64,000 nucleotides of DNA from Himantopus leucocephalus (Eukaryota; Chordata; Aves; Charadriiformes; Recurvirostridae), in the NCBI GenBank assembly GCA_003993805.1, contig RSEF01000001.1:66986849-67050848 (forward strand), read 5' to 3'. The translations under genes and the position numbers were made by a program. The notes under the pieces were generated by a model, which saw only the letters and a list, made by a program, of their open reading frames with translations, had not been told where the DNA came from and ran no database searches. Positions 1-28,732 of this stretch are shown in pieces (the first letter of the stretch is position 1; each line of letters opens with the position of its first letter).

Positions 1-3000
1 ATGTAGTTCTGTATATTTAGCGAGCTGTTCCTAGTAACATAGCTGTTTCTTTAAAAATTGGGTGGGTGATTTTGTTAGATGCAATGTCTTAGCCTGTTAG
101 GGTAGAGGTGGTGGGTTTAGTAATATATCTTATTCAGACTGAATTTTGGGACCTTTGATCTTTTTACTGTTTGCAGTGGACTGAAATGTAATATAATAAC
201 TATCTTTCCACATACCTGTCATTAATTTAAGAAAACCACACCTTGAATCTGTTGCCATATAATTTCTTGCTGGTTTTGTCTTTGTTTTTTTTTCTTTTTT
301 AAGAAAAATAAAAAACCTTTTTAGTATTGGGAAAATAGTTTAAACTAAGACATCCCGGAAGCCTGAAACAGCCAGTTCTTTGCTAAACAAAAATTTTATG
401 TATGTGGAGATTTGAACAGTGTTTCTTACAAATCAGCATCATGCTGGCAGAGCCTCTGGAGGCGATCCAGTGTCTTCTGTGGCGATCCGGGCAGATGTTG
501 TGGGTTTTGTGGCAGTCTGTCAATCTTCAGCAGCTATGACTGAACAAATGCAGTTTTTCATTAAATGTACAAATGAATAACACAATCCCTACACGAGCCC
601 CTTCTGTTTGTATTCTGTTTATTTCAGGCCGTCATACCCTGTTCTTGATGTTCCCGGATTTGCAACAGAAAAAGCTGTGATCACAGCTAAGGAGAAGCTA
701 GGAGAGATTTAACAGTTGGATGTACCAAAAGGGGGCTGAGGTCATCTGTCACACTTGCTTGAAACCACCTACATTTTTCAGTCTGCCATCTCTTCTGTGA
801 GTTTAGGTTAAAGTGTTTTGAGTTTGTGGTTTACACACTTCGTGTGTACAAAGGAGCTGATACTTCTTTGTTTTTTTCTTTTTCTTTTTCTTTCTTCTTT
901 TCCTCACCCCCGCAAGGTTCAGGGACAAAACTGTGAGCAGCTTGCTCATTCACGTCCTGAAAATAGTACAACACTCCATTTGATCTCCCTCTGAAACCAT
1001 TCACCTAATAAAGTTTGCAGGATGCTACAGTGCTGGCAGAACAAATGTGGTCTGAGGAAATACTTGCCTAATTTACATTAGTAGTAGCACAATCACTGTG
1101 GAGTCTTCATCTTTGTTTAACAACTGATGCGTGTTCTCGCCTTTCTGTTTGTAAGTACTCAAAGTTTGAAAGTAGCTTAGACCCAAACCAAGAGTGACCG
1201 ATCCTGCTCTATCCCATCTGCTTCTACAAAACTGCCGTCTTTCTTTGGGTCTCTGAATGTTTTGGTTGAACTACCATAACCCCAAATTGAGCTGGAGCTC
1301 GAGACAGCTGTGGCAGCCTATGCTAAAACTTAAAGGCTGCTTGAAATAGCAGTGATGTTCAAAGATCTTTTTCCAAGCACAGTGACTTTTTTAGGTGTCT
1401 TTTCATGACACAAGCAAATTTTACTACATTAATTTTTAAAATTGATTTCTGTGTGACATGATCCTTCTGATCTTTCTTTATAGGGCACTTGTGGTGTCTT
1501 TAAAAGCACAGAAACACTGTTATCTCTAGTCAAAATGCAGTTATGAGAAAAGCTAATTTAGATGATGTTCTTCTACATCCCATTTTCATTACAGGCTTAA
1601 TGGGAGCTGAGGCTCTGCCTTTACCAGTCTTGCTGATGTACTGTTTTATTTATTCCTCTGTTCTGATCTCTCCTGAACACTAAAATACATGGCTGGATGG
1701 CGTAGCCAGAACACAGAGGGAGTCTTGGCATGAGGCAGTACATCCTAAATATCTACTGACCGACGCTTATCTGCCTGTAGCTAAAAATCAGCCTGAACTA
1801 TGCGGGCGATACTTTCAAAAGTCATCTTCTTAAACGGCACCCTGAATATGCTGTGAATCATGTCAGATTAGTAGATGGGTCCCTACTGCAGAGTTTCAGG
1901 ACGGTGCTCATTAACATGTTGTAAGCATATATTGGTGATTTCTGTCTTGCCTTTGGCAGGAGGGGAAGCATATGGGCAGCCGCGCGTGCACAAGAGATTC
2001 CTCAATGCAAAGCAACATGGAGAGCCAAGGGCTAGTATTTTCCCCGGCACTTTGTTGTCATGATAAGAGCTGGCAGCAGCCTTGTTTATAGCTATAAAAT
2101 TCTTCACTTTGCAGAGCTTTAAATGTGATTAATGTTCTAGTTAAGTCACGTAGGCTTGCTGCTTCATTTATATTTACAGTGATAAGACAACTTGCTTTTA
2201 AGTCACTGCATTCCCAAATGGTGTGGGTTAGACTTTTTTCAGTTTTGATTTATACTAAGTAGAAGAAAGGAAATTTTCAGTTAAATTTGAAGTGAATTTT
2301 CTTACGTTTATAGAATCTACATACAGTTGTGGGTTTTTTTCATCTAAGATGAATAATGCTATAGGGAAACTATTTTATATAGGGCTCAAGCAGTCCTATA
2401 GGAAGAATTTAAATCTTGATAATGTGGACAGTGGTTACTCTTATATTCTCCTTTCAAATTGGATTGGTGAAAAGAGCAGTGGTGGAAGGATGCCTTTTGG
2501 CTGTGGTACAGTTTAAGACATACTTAGTTGAAAACATGGACCCATTTCTCCTCTTTGAAAGTAAGAGATGATGTTCTGGCATAATCATTCACACTTCCAC
2601 CCTTTAAAAGGCTGAAAAAATTATACTTAAGCAACCGAATATTGATCTGTTTACCTATTGATCTGTGAAGTTGGCGTGCTAATGGACAGCAACGTCACCT
2701 CTGACCCTCAGCATGTAAAAATTTAATGGAAAGGTCTCCAGAAACTCAGTGCCAGTTCAGCTTGTGCTGACATCCAAGGCCACGTGCTCTTGGGAGTGAG
2801 GGCAGTTTGCTCCTACGCACAATAGTTTCCAAATTGGTGCCAGCTGCACCACATTTATTAAATTACAGTCTCGAAGTAGGGCTGCAGAGGCAGGGAGAGA
2901 GGCGAGGCAGTGTACAGCAGCTTGGAGGGAGGCAGCTGCACCGGTTTAGGCAATCTCCCAGGCAAATGGACAGGGTCGTTTCCTGGAATATCTTATTGCA

Positions 3001-6000
3001 GTGCACTGGGCCAGAGGATCCATTTATCAGGAGTAATGGCACCTGATTTGCTTTTGTATGAAAGAAAACTATTGAGGGGTTAAATCTGCTGGGCAGAGGA
3101 GCATCCTTCAGGCTGCTGATCTAATCTGTGTGTGCCTAATACCTAACCTGGCCCAGCCAGTGCAGCAGCAGAGACAGCAGCTGACTTCTTTAGGACAGAG
3201 CTGGCTTAAAGGGTTTGGTTTCTGGCTAACAAACCACAGTAATACGTGGCTCAGTGCTCACCCCCAGAAGACACATCGATGACAGTGCATTGCAAACAAA
3301 GTTTTAGCAGCAATTTACTCCCGGGCAGAATCAACCCAAGTTTTTGGTCCTGTTCAGTGTGCAGACTACTTTTCTCCAGAAACCGCGGTGCAGCACGAGT
3401 CCTCCCCTGCCATTGGGGCAACAGTGACTAAAGCACTTCCCTGCTGCTCCTAAACTCTCCTCACTGTGTGTCCTCCTCTGTGCACAATAAAAGAATAAAA
3501 AAAAGAGTTGTTTGCAACTCAAAGTGGTTCCCTGCCCTGCCTCAGTACACAGCTCTCCCCAAACTGGGGGTAGGACATGGAGCTGGTTGTAGCTTGCCAG
3601 GTGACAACTACAGCAGAAATCTAATTTCTTAGAGGTATTTGCTTCAGGTGTGTCTTTAGCATGGCAGAAACAAGAGGCAAAACTACAGAAGACCCTTGTT
3701 TAAGTCAAGAAAATAGTTCAGTAAATAAGGGCAGGGAATCTGTCTGAAACAACACGACCGCTGCGATGAGAGTATCTTCCACCGAAAAGGACACAAGATC
3801 AGGGGCAGCAAATAAATGCAACTTCCAACTGCACACCTAAGACTCACAGTTCAGATATAAATGCTGTGTCATTTGAAATACAACTACAGCTAAAATGCGG
3901 TCACCACTTTATGCGACAGCAAATTAGGAGGCGTATACACTATTTTTACTCCTCTCTGCACCCTGTGTGAAGACAAACAGTTGACCGCATCATGACTTAT
4001 GTCCCACCACTGGCCAGAAGAGCGTAGTGCAGATAAAGGACTCAGGAACGAACAGGTTTGTTTCTCCAGCGTGCAACTCCCTGGCCCTGGCCATGAAATC
4101 CAGACCTGCCCAGGTGCTTGAGTTCCCTGTGTAACCGTAACACACTGGGAGAAGCAATCTGGTGAGCAGGAAGCTGCCCAGAGCCAGCCAGTAGGAAAAG
4201 CTGAGCACCGAGGGAGAAGGAAAAGAATCCGAAATCTCACCTCCAGCCAGCTGGAGAGTATTTCTGCTACAGGGAAACAGGCTCCATCGCTTCGGGATGA
4301 GAACACAGAGACCGCAGGGCCTGGGGGGTGTCGTATCAGACGAGTCCGCTCCTGCGCTATTCAAAGCCAGCAGCAACAGCCACGTTTTACAAGCCAAGCA
4401 GCTGAAACTCGTCTGAAGTGTCTCTTGAGTGGGTGCAGTGAGATCAAGTTCTGGACCCACCAGAAAAATATTGATAATAACTGGCAATTTTGCCTTGTCT
4501 GGCTTGATAACTCCCATGTTGCTTCAGATGGTTGAGCAGCAACTTTCTGCAGCAACTTTATCTTCCCAACCTTCTAATAGCAGCACAAATACAGGAAACA
4601 GATCTCTATAACTAATGTTTGAGTAATAGCTACATAAATAGTCTGTGTTTATACTAAAACATTTATGCTGTAACATAAGTAGGTGATACCTCAAACTGTT
4701 AGATTGAAATTTCAAGTCTTTTTTTTCCAAAACGGTCATTTCAGAGAGTTGCTCCCAGGCTCTGAAGGTTTTCCTTCTGGAGCAGACAGCATATAAAGTC
4801 AACATGTGAAAGTCTCCTCCCTACTCAGGCAAAGTACAATGAAGAAATAATTACAAAGCTGCTACTAAAAAGAAAGATTTGGGGTACTTCTTCATACTGC
4901 TCAAAGTTACAAGCTACTACTTGTACCTAATAACTTTTTGTTAAAGGAGAATTATCAGCACTGCGTGAAAAGAGAGAGGTGGTTATCCTAAAAGGCAGTT
5001 AAGAGTCCCTGGCAAAAAAAAACCCCACATTTAAAAGAGAAAATGCAAACAAAACCACAGGATGCAACAAAACCAGAGAACTGGTGGTTTTGAAGCTCCT
5101 CAGATGGCACGTACCCAGGGTGCCTCTTTTAAGAATCACTTGGAAGTAACTGCATATTGATAACTTCCATGTGTGGATAACAGTATTTTATAATTTCATC
5201 AGATACAGAAATAACTCTCTGAACACTGCTTACTATTTGGGACACGCTGAAACGCTTCATCTCTTTTTCTCTTTGAAGATACCATATCCGAGCCTTAATT
5301 TTCATTTTAAGGAGCTGCTGTACCAACTTCGCAATTGTCATATATTAAAAACAGATGCTTGTGAGAGGCAAGAACCCCTTCAAATAAAACCACGACAGCA
5401 AACTAAGCCCAGCCCCAATTTGGTAGATTTTTTTTGTTTGGTTTTGTTTTGTTATTGGCAGGGCTGTAAGTTCAACAATATGAAGTACTTCAGGCTTTTG
5501 AAGGATTTTGGGAACAGACCAAGATGCGACTTACCGCCTTTTTAGATGCCAGATTTTTCACAATATAACGTCAGGCACATATGAACGAAGTTAGACAAAC
5601 AGCCCCCCACTAGCTCGCAAAGATCTCTTGGGCCTTCCTCCCATCCCAGCCCTCCTCTTCCTTCCCCCTCTCCCACCCATGCAGCCCAGCCCCTCCCTTT
5701 CTTTTGCTCCGCTGCTTCTCTCCCTTCGCTGAGCCCAGCAGAGCAAACTCACACCACCTCACATAATCTGAAATTAAACTGGGTGCCTAAAACACATCAG
5801 CATGCCTCTGCCTCGTGCCTTCCAGGCACGAGTCTCCCGTTATCCGTTCTTTTTCTCTGCCCAGCAATTCCCACTGCTGGCAATGGCAGCATGGCCAAAC
5901 GACGGCTTTTTGTGCTTGACTGGGGGCGGTGCTGGCAGGGAAAGCGAGGGAGAAGGGGGCAGAGGGGCTGTGTCTGCAGCACTGAGCCCTGCAGTCCTGG

Positions 6001-7077
6001 GCAGTCCTGCTGGCAGCGCGGGGGCTGCCCCCAGACCCAGCCCGGGGGCTGACGCTTGCCAGAGACTGCTCTAAGTGGGTTCGACCACCGCCCCTCGGGG
6101 AAGGTGGTTGGGGAAGGTTTGGGGAAGACGGGAGGATTCAGTCTCAGGGACCCTGCCGTATCGGTTGTCCTCATGGCCAGGCCAACACACCTGGGCTTGG
6201 TTTGGGATTTTTACCCATAGCGGTATTCCCCAAAGCAGGCCTGTGTAAGGCCACAGCAGGGGTCTGCAGGTGCAGGAGAGATTCTCTGCCCGAGACCTGA
6301 CATTGTTCATTCACGCTGGGATCTAGCTGCGTGCCCAGCCCAGCCCACCCCACAGCATGCCGTGGGGATTTCTGCTCTCCAGAGGGAACATTGGAGGTGT
6401 AGTATCCTAAAGACTCATTCATGGAGCAAGAGGATCTTTTTTAAGCTCATCTTCCTTCTACTTTCCACTTAACTTCTGGAAATTCTAATCAAAGGGATCT
6501 CCCCTTAGCTTCAGATCAATGGAAAGCACAACGAAATGAAACTTTCACGACTACTAGCAGGAGGAGGAACACATCAACTGCTAACACAATGGCAGCAGTC
6601 AGTGCTCCACCCCTGCCCTGGGAATCTGGAAATGTTTCAGTGTCAGAATTGGAAGCCACAGAATAAACGCCCTGGCCTTTAGCTCACAAGAAAATGTTAG
6701 AAAAATAAACCAGGAACCAGCTAACGCTATAAAGACAAAAAGAATTTTTGACTTGTTTTTAAGATAAATTCATACAGCAAATTCAAGTCTGCCTTAAAGA
6801 CAAAATAACTCCTAGTCTAAGAATCTTATTAACAGAAAGAAAAAAGCACAATGAGGGAATTCTTCACCGATTGCTTAGGTTTTCCCATTTGTTTTCTACT
6901 AATGCAAAGATCACAAATAATTGCAAATAAGACAGGAACCCAAGGAAGGAATCAATTTGGAGCAGACCACTTTTAGCAGTTTCTTATGTGAAGTCTCTTA
7001 AAGAGGCCTAGAAACAATCCTGTAGACCTTTCAGTTCACTCACTATGCTCTGCTCCCCTGCTTCTAGAAACAGGTAT
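1..7077. other. No assignable gene; probable NFYB 3' flank
   Basis: No exon of a recognisable protein was found on either strand. In human, NFYB lies next to HCFC2 in convergent orientation, so the left edge may be NFYB 3' UTR. A plus-strand AATAAA at 1007-1012 could end it. A splice-acceptor-like site at 602-627, followed by a 28-codon open stretch, is discussed as a finding. The rest looks like unique intergenic sequence. Confidence 0.5.
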
Positions 7078-7395
7078 TAGATTCATAGAATGGTTTAGGT
7101 TAGAAGGGAACTTGAAGATCACCGAGTTCCAACCCCCCTGCCATGGGCAGGGACACCTCCCACTAGACCAGGTTGCTCAAAGCCCCATCCAGCCTGGCCT
7201 TGAACCTCTCCAGGGATGGGGGTTCCACAACTTCTCCGGGCAACCTGGTCCAGCATCTTACCACCCTCTGAGTAAAGAACTTCTTCTTTATATCTAATCT
7301 AAATCTACCCTTTTTCCATGTAAAAACATTACCCCTCATCCTATCGCTACACTTCTTTCCCCAGGAGCTCCCATAGTCAACTGCCATAAAAGTTT
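7078..7395 (-). mobile_element. CR1 LINE, 5'-truncated 3' tail
   Basis: Read on the minus strand, the segment shows the avian CR1 3' end: a run ending in GGGGGGTTGGAACT, then CATTCTATGAAT, preceded by the reverse-transcriptase C-terminal remnant (LERFKARLDGALSNLV can be read). About 320 bp; no target-site duplication is seen, as is usual for CR1. It lies between the left non-coding block and the HCFC2 3' end. Confidence 0.9.
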
Positions 7396-7944
7396 AGCAA
7401 CTTGCCCCGAGACTGACATTTTGAGCAGAGCTGGACGCGCACACAATTCATACCCTTACTAGAAGCCTTCTAAGCACAGTAAGCGCTCACTCATCTCCCA
7501 CCTTTTTAACAAACTGTAACAAAGCAATACCAAACTCTTTGTCGCTCATTTTGAACAGCAGCAACGTAACCGCTGGATGGACAGGGGGAGTCATTTCAAA
7601 ATGCCATTTCAGAGGCGGCAGGCAGCAAGCTGCGCGGCACGAAGGCGTGGAAGGGGGCAGAGTAATGGTGAGAGCACAGCAACTGCAGGAGAAGGCGGAG
7701 CAGGGAAATTGGGGAACCTCAACTAAGAAAAAACCACCATGAGGTAACCAAGAAGTAACTTGGGAAATAACACTGAGTATTACTCTTTGATAAAAATTAC
7801 AGTGCTTATCATTAACCCCTCCCCCCGACAAATATACTCACTCTCTTCTCTGTATCATCCCCTTTTCTAAAGAAGGGCAGAAATTTGAAGTTTGTACAGG
7901 TACACCTTTGAAAAAACAGACATACACTTCAGTGTTTACAATGC

Positions 7945-10900
7945 GTTTGATAGGACAACCACTTTATTACAAAGAACAAACAATGCTTCGAAATAAGACT
8001 GATCAACTTGAATTGTACAAAATGTCAGTTTCCTTGTAGAGGTCATTAAGTAACAGGCTGTAAGACTAAGTTCACGTCAATTTCGCTATCCTGAAATACC
8101 AGATAACAACAGTAATACTTATTATATCTTCAGAGTTTATGGCATGATCATGTGCTCTACTCCAAACTACATTCAAAAGATATTGCTATAATTACTTTGA
8201 AAACACAAAGTGTAGGTTATTGTTCACTTCATTTCCACTTTCACAAGAACATTCTTAAGGTGAAGCTGTAGCAGTGTCTGCCCATACTGGCACGACTGGC
8301 CGATACTTACACAGTCACAACTTCCCTAAGGAGATTAGTAAACCTAGACGTTTCTACAATATGGATACTGTCAGCCGATAGATTTCAGCTTTTGTTACAT
8401 GTCCCTTAGTGATATATGAAACAAATGGGTAACACGGATTCTCAAAGAGCTGATGTCAACAGTCTCCCAAACAAGTTTAAAATCAAACAATCAATATTTG
8501 TCTGATATCTAGTTGATAGGCAAACAGACGGGATTTAGACCTTATAAACACAGTTCTAAAAACAGACCACAAAGTGTATTTTACAGCGTGTACCACAATT
8601 TCATTTTAAAGTAAAACCGTGAGGAACTGAAGGTTTGCATATGATCACTATTCAACGTCACCCAGCTTGGACAAAGAAGAGAAAGTGACATCTTATGTCA
8701 AGTCAGCTGAAGAAAGCACACTTACAAGGAAATTATACTTTCATTGAAAACGCCACAGTTTTACCCTTTGGTAGTTGTGACATACCCACTGAAAAAGAAA
8801 TTGTGCAAAGCATGTGAAACCAAGTGCAAAAAAACTCCACCCAGACACACCCAACGGATTTTATTCTTAAATAACAACTCTACAATCACAGCTATCAACC
8901 AACAAAATCAAAGCCACAAGTGTTTTCTCTAAAGGCTTCTTTCACAGTACTAATAAGAAAAACCAAGTTCTAGTCTTCTAGTTAACAGTTGATGTGTACG
9001 GTATTTTAGCTATCTGACAGTATTGGTAGTGAGATCATACCTGATAAAATGGACCATTAAAACACAAATATTTTAAAGCCAGTTAACTTCAGGAAAAGTC
9101 CCATACATTCATACTATAAACACTCTTTAAAGTGAATCTGGGATATCTGTCATTGCCATAACCACAAGATTTTTCTCTGGAGTAAAACCACATGTATTAC
9201 TCCTATGCCACAATTAACACTATTATAGCGATTTATGGTCCCCAGCACTTTTTATATGCTATTATAGCATGTGATGTGTTGCGATAATTAAGGCTGTATC
9301 AGCACTTCCATTATAACCCTGATTTTCAGGGTAGCTAAAACTTGGCTATTAAATCTGCTCTGGGATACTCGAGCTGTTAAATCTCTAATATTTTAATGAT
9401 ACTTCTCCCACCAAACCAGGCACATCATTTATTTTAGTTTATATATTTACAAACGTTCTTAAGACAAATTTAACTGGCAGAGGCAAGAAATTCTACCTTG
9501 ATATACAGTCTTTTGGTATTCGGGGCAAAATTAAAGTGCAAAGTATAAACTTCATTGCACAGTAAATAATTTAGACTTTATTTTAAAATAAATCTTATTT
9601 AGGTGCCTCAATCTACTCACCTAGTGACCTTGTCCAACTCAGCCATTTTCCTCTACACTTTGGTAAACATAGGTTTATATATAGATACATAAATAGCATT
9701 TGAAATGTTTACCTTTATTTCACTACTGTGAACAGTTTTTTTTCTTTTAGCATAGGAATGGATCAACCTATTCCTAGAAGTAATGCTTGTTGAATTTATC
9801 AGCTAGCAAGTTAATGTACAATGATGCATAGTAAAAGGGAGATACTGAACTTGATTGGTAGGATATACTGGTAAAGCAAACAAGCACTTAAGAAGATTAA
9901 CTGGAATAAATATGTTGAAAGTTGCCATATAATATGTGCAAAATTGCTTACCATGTATTCTAAACTTTGGTTAAAATTTTCAGATTGAAGTTTTACAGAA
10001 ACATTATGGAAGCAACACAAGTGATTACAAACACAGGAATGAGGTAAGTTATTATTAGTGCAAAAAGCAAGCATATGCTAAAAGCAAAGCATATGGATTT
10101 AATAAAAAAAAAAAAAAAGAGAATGAATCTCATGGAAGTTTTCATACAAGACCAGAAAGGTCTCTTGTAAACATTGGTATTTACAAGTTTAAGATTTGTA
10201 CAACTACAAAAGGATAATTCTAAATATTAGTAGTGCATTTACAATGAATTTGCGTTTTTTGTAATAAGAGAAATGACTAAGTTCATCTTTTTCCTTTTAA
10301 ATCTTCAGGGGATGTCTTTCAAGATTAAGATATTTGTTACAAATAGTAGAAAAATCATTTCTTTACAAAAAAAGTATATATTAAAATATTTATACATTTT
10401 AAGTTACTATATAATAACTGGAAATTTTTGCCTTGTACTCAGGCACCACAATCAAGAATGTGGTATAAAGAACTGAAACCAAAGAGAATTTGCTTAGATA
10501 CCAAATCTTACGAATTATCTATGCAAGATCTGTAGCAATAATGGGGACTCTACCTCAAATACTACTGTATGTGCCAATTTTGTATTTATTTATTTCTAAT
10601 GTGAAACTGTGTATTTTTTCCATTTTAACTATCACTACCAAAAAGAGTTACTGGATGGAGTATGGTCCTCCATCCCACCATCTTCAATATAGTTCCTATC
10701 TGGTACTCATACCTGAGCAAGGCTGTATAGCGCTGATGTTTCAAACGTAAAAAAGGTTATATATTTTTAAGATAAAAACAATGCAAAAATAAAATATTTG
10801 TAGCATTTACAAATAGTACAAGAGTTACATTAAACACTACATTCGAAACTTGAGATTTAATATGTTGTTTCTATTTTGAGCTTGATGTTTTCATATCTGC

Positions 10901-11953
10901 AAAAAGAAGGAGACATCGTTAAATGTTTCATAATTTCATATTGTGTCTATGGTCAAACACTTTCAAACAACTACTGTTTCAGAGCTCTGGGATATAGATC
11001 ATGGTCAAAACCCTTGCCAATTAAAGGGTTAAAACAGCATCAGAATACTAAACATCACGGAAGACAACTTCTTCATTGTTGCTCTCCACCTTAGGAAAAG
11101 GGATGTTAAAAAACAAGCAATGGTGTATTCAACAGTTGGCTTTCAGACCACACCCTGTGGGTCACAGCCCTCAAACCCAGAGCTCAGCTAAACCTCAGAT
11201 ACAACAGTTCATTGCTCCCCGAGGGGGTGGGCACACTCCCCTCGCTCTGCCCTTCCCAACCTTCCTCCACGCTCACAGGACCTCTTGCTGTGCAAGGCCA
11301 GCCCCCAACTAGCAGAAAGCTAAGCCAGAAAGGGGAAGGAATGGGATGAGAGGAGAAGCTAGAAAAACTTCTTGTTTTGAGCCCCTGGGTTGGCTTACTT
11401 AAAAGGTGAGCCACAACTGATCAGGCTAAAAACTGATCTTTATTTTCTGTGGATCCATTCCCAGCCGCAGCTCATCACGAACCTGTACAAATTCAAGCGC
11501 GGGGACAAGATGACAAAACCTCTTCTGGCTGTAATACAGACTTTAAAGTGTATATGTGTCACAAAAATGCACCTTATGAAAAATTTTTCTAGTAAGGAGG
11601 GGAAAAAAATTGAAAAAAACCCGCTGATTACACTCATGGACGTAACCGCATTTCTTCCTACTAGAATGAAAAAAATCTTTGAGCTGAAGTGAAGCCCAGG
11701 GAAATCAAAAGTTTTCTAGGCCTTTATTATTTGAGGGACTGGGTAAGACTCAATAACCAACATTTCAGTACTTGCTTCTTTGTGAGCAAATTTAAAAAAG
11801 TTTTTTTTAACTGTTATGCCAAATTCAACACCTAAATTTTCTCAAAACTTCTATAAGGAACAAAACATTTAAAAAATTTCACATGCACTGCTGAGAAAAG
11901 CATTGGCTCTAGAGACACAATACGCTGTTTTCTCCACCACAGCTACAGTCCAT
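7945..11953 (-). other. HCFC2: HCFC2 3' untranslated region (long form)
   Basis: AT-rich and without a convincing ORF, it runs from the HCFC2 stop to the best minus-strand poly(A) signal (AATAAA read at 7968-7963), which is followed by TG-rich sequence. That gives a 3' UTR of about 4 kb. Other AATAAA-like hexamers exist (for example near 9580 and 10585), so shorter forms are likely. Two Pumilio-type octamers (TGTAAATA on the minus strand) lie at 9444-9451 and 10178-10185. The exact end is inferred, not seen in transcripts. Confidence 0.6.
7963..7968 (-). terminator. Candidate distal poly(A) signal of HCFC2
   Basis: AATAAA on the minus strand; within about 50 bp downstream (towards 7900) there is TG-rich sequence typical of a downstream element. 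It is the last strong signal before the CR1 element and closes the AT-rich segment following the HCFC2 stop codon. Confidence 0.5.
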
Positions 11954-28401
<16,448 letters not shown>

Positions 28402-28426
28402 CTTACCGCCACTCCCACAACGCACC

Positions 28427-28732
28427 NNNNNNNNNNNNNNNNNNNNNNNNNNNNNNNNNNNNNNNNNNNNNNNNNNNNNNNNNNNNNNNNNNNNNNNNNN
28501 NNNNNNNNNNNNNNNNNNNNNNNNNNNNNNNNNNNNNNNNNNNNNNNNNNNNNNNNNNNNNNNNNNNNNNNNNNNNNNNNNNNNNNNNNNNNNNNNNNNN
28601 NNNNNNNNNNNNNNNNNNNNNNNNNNNNNNNNNNNNNNNNNNNNNNNNNNNNNNNNNNNNNNNNNNNNNNNNNNNNNNNNNNNNNNNNNNNNNNNNNNNN
28701 NNNNNNNNNNNNNNNNNNNNNNNNNNNNNNNN
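28427..28732. other. Assembly gap, 306 N
   Basis: A run of N immediately upstream of HCFC2 exon 1, bordered on the right by a C homopolymer. It probably replaces very GC-rich promoter sequence and may hide the HCFC2 transcription start and the GLT8D2 first exon. Confidence 0.99.

Noticed and set aside
3890..4517. Overlapping 138- and 175-codon minus-strand ORFs
   Set aside because: No known protein features, no splice context, and two competing frames; likely chance.
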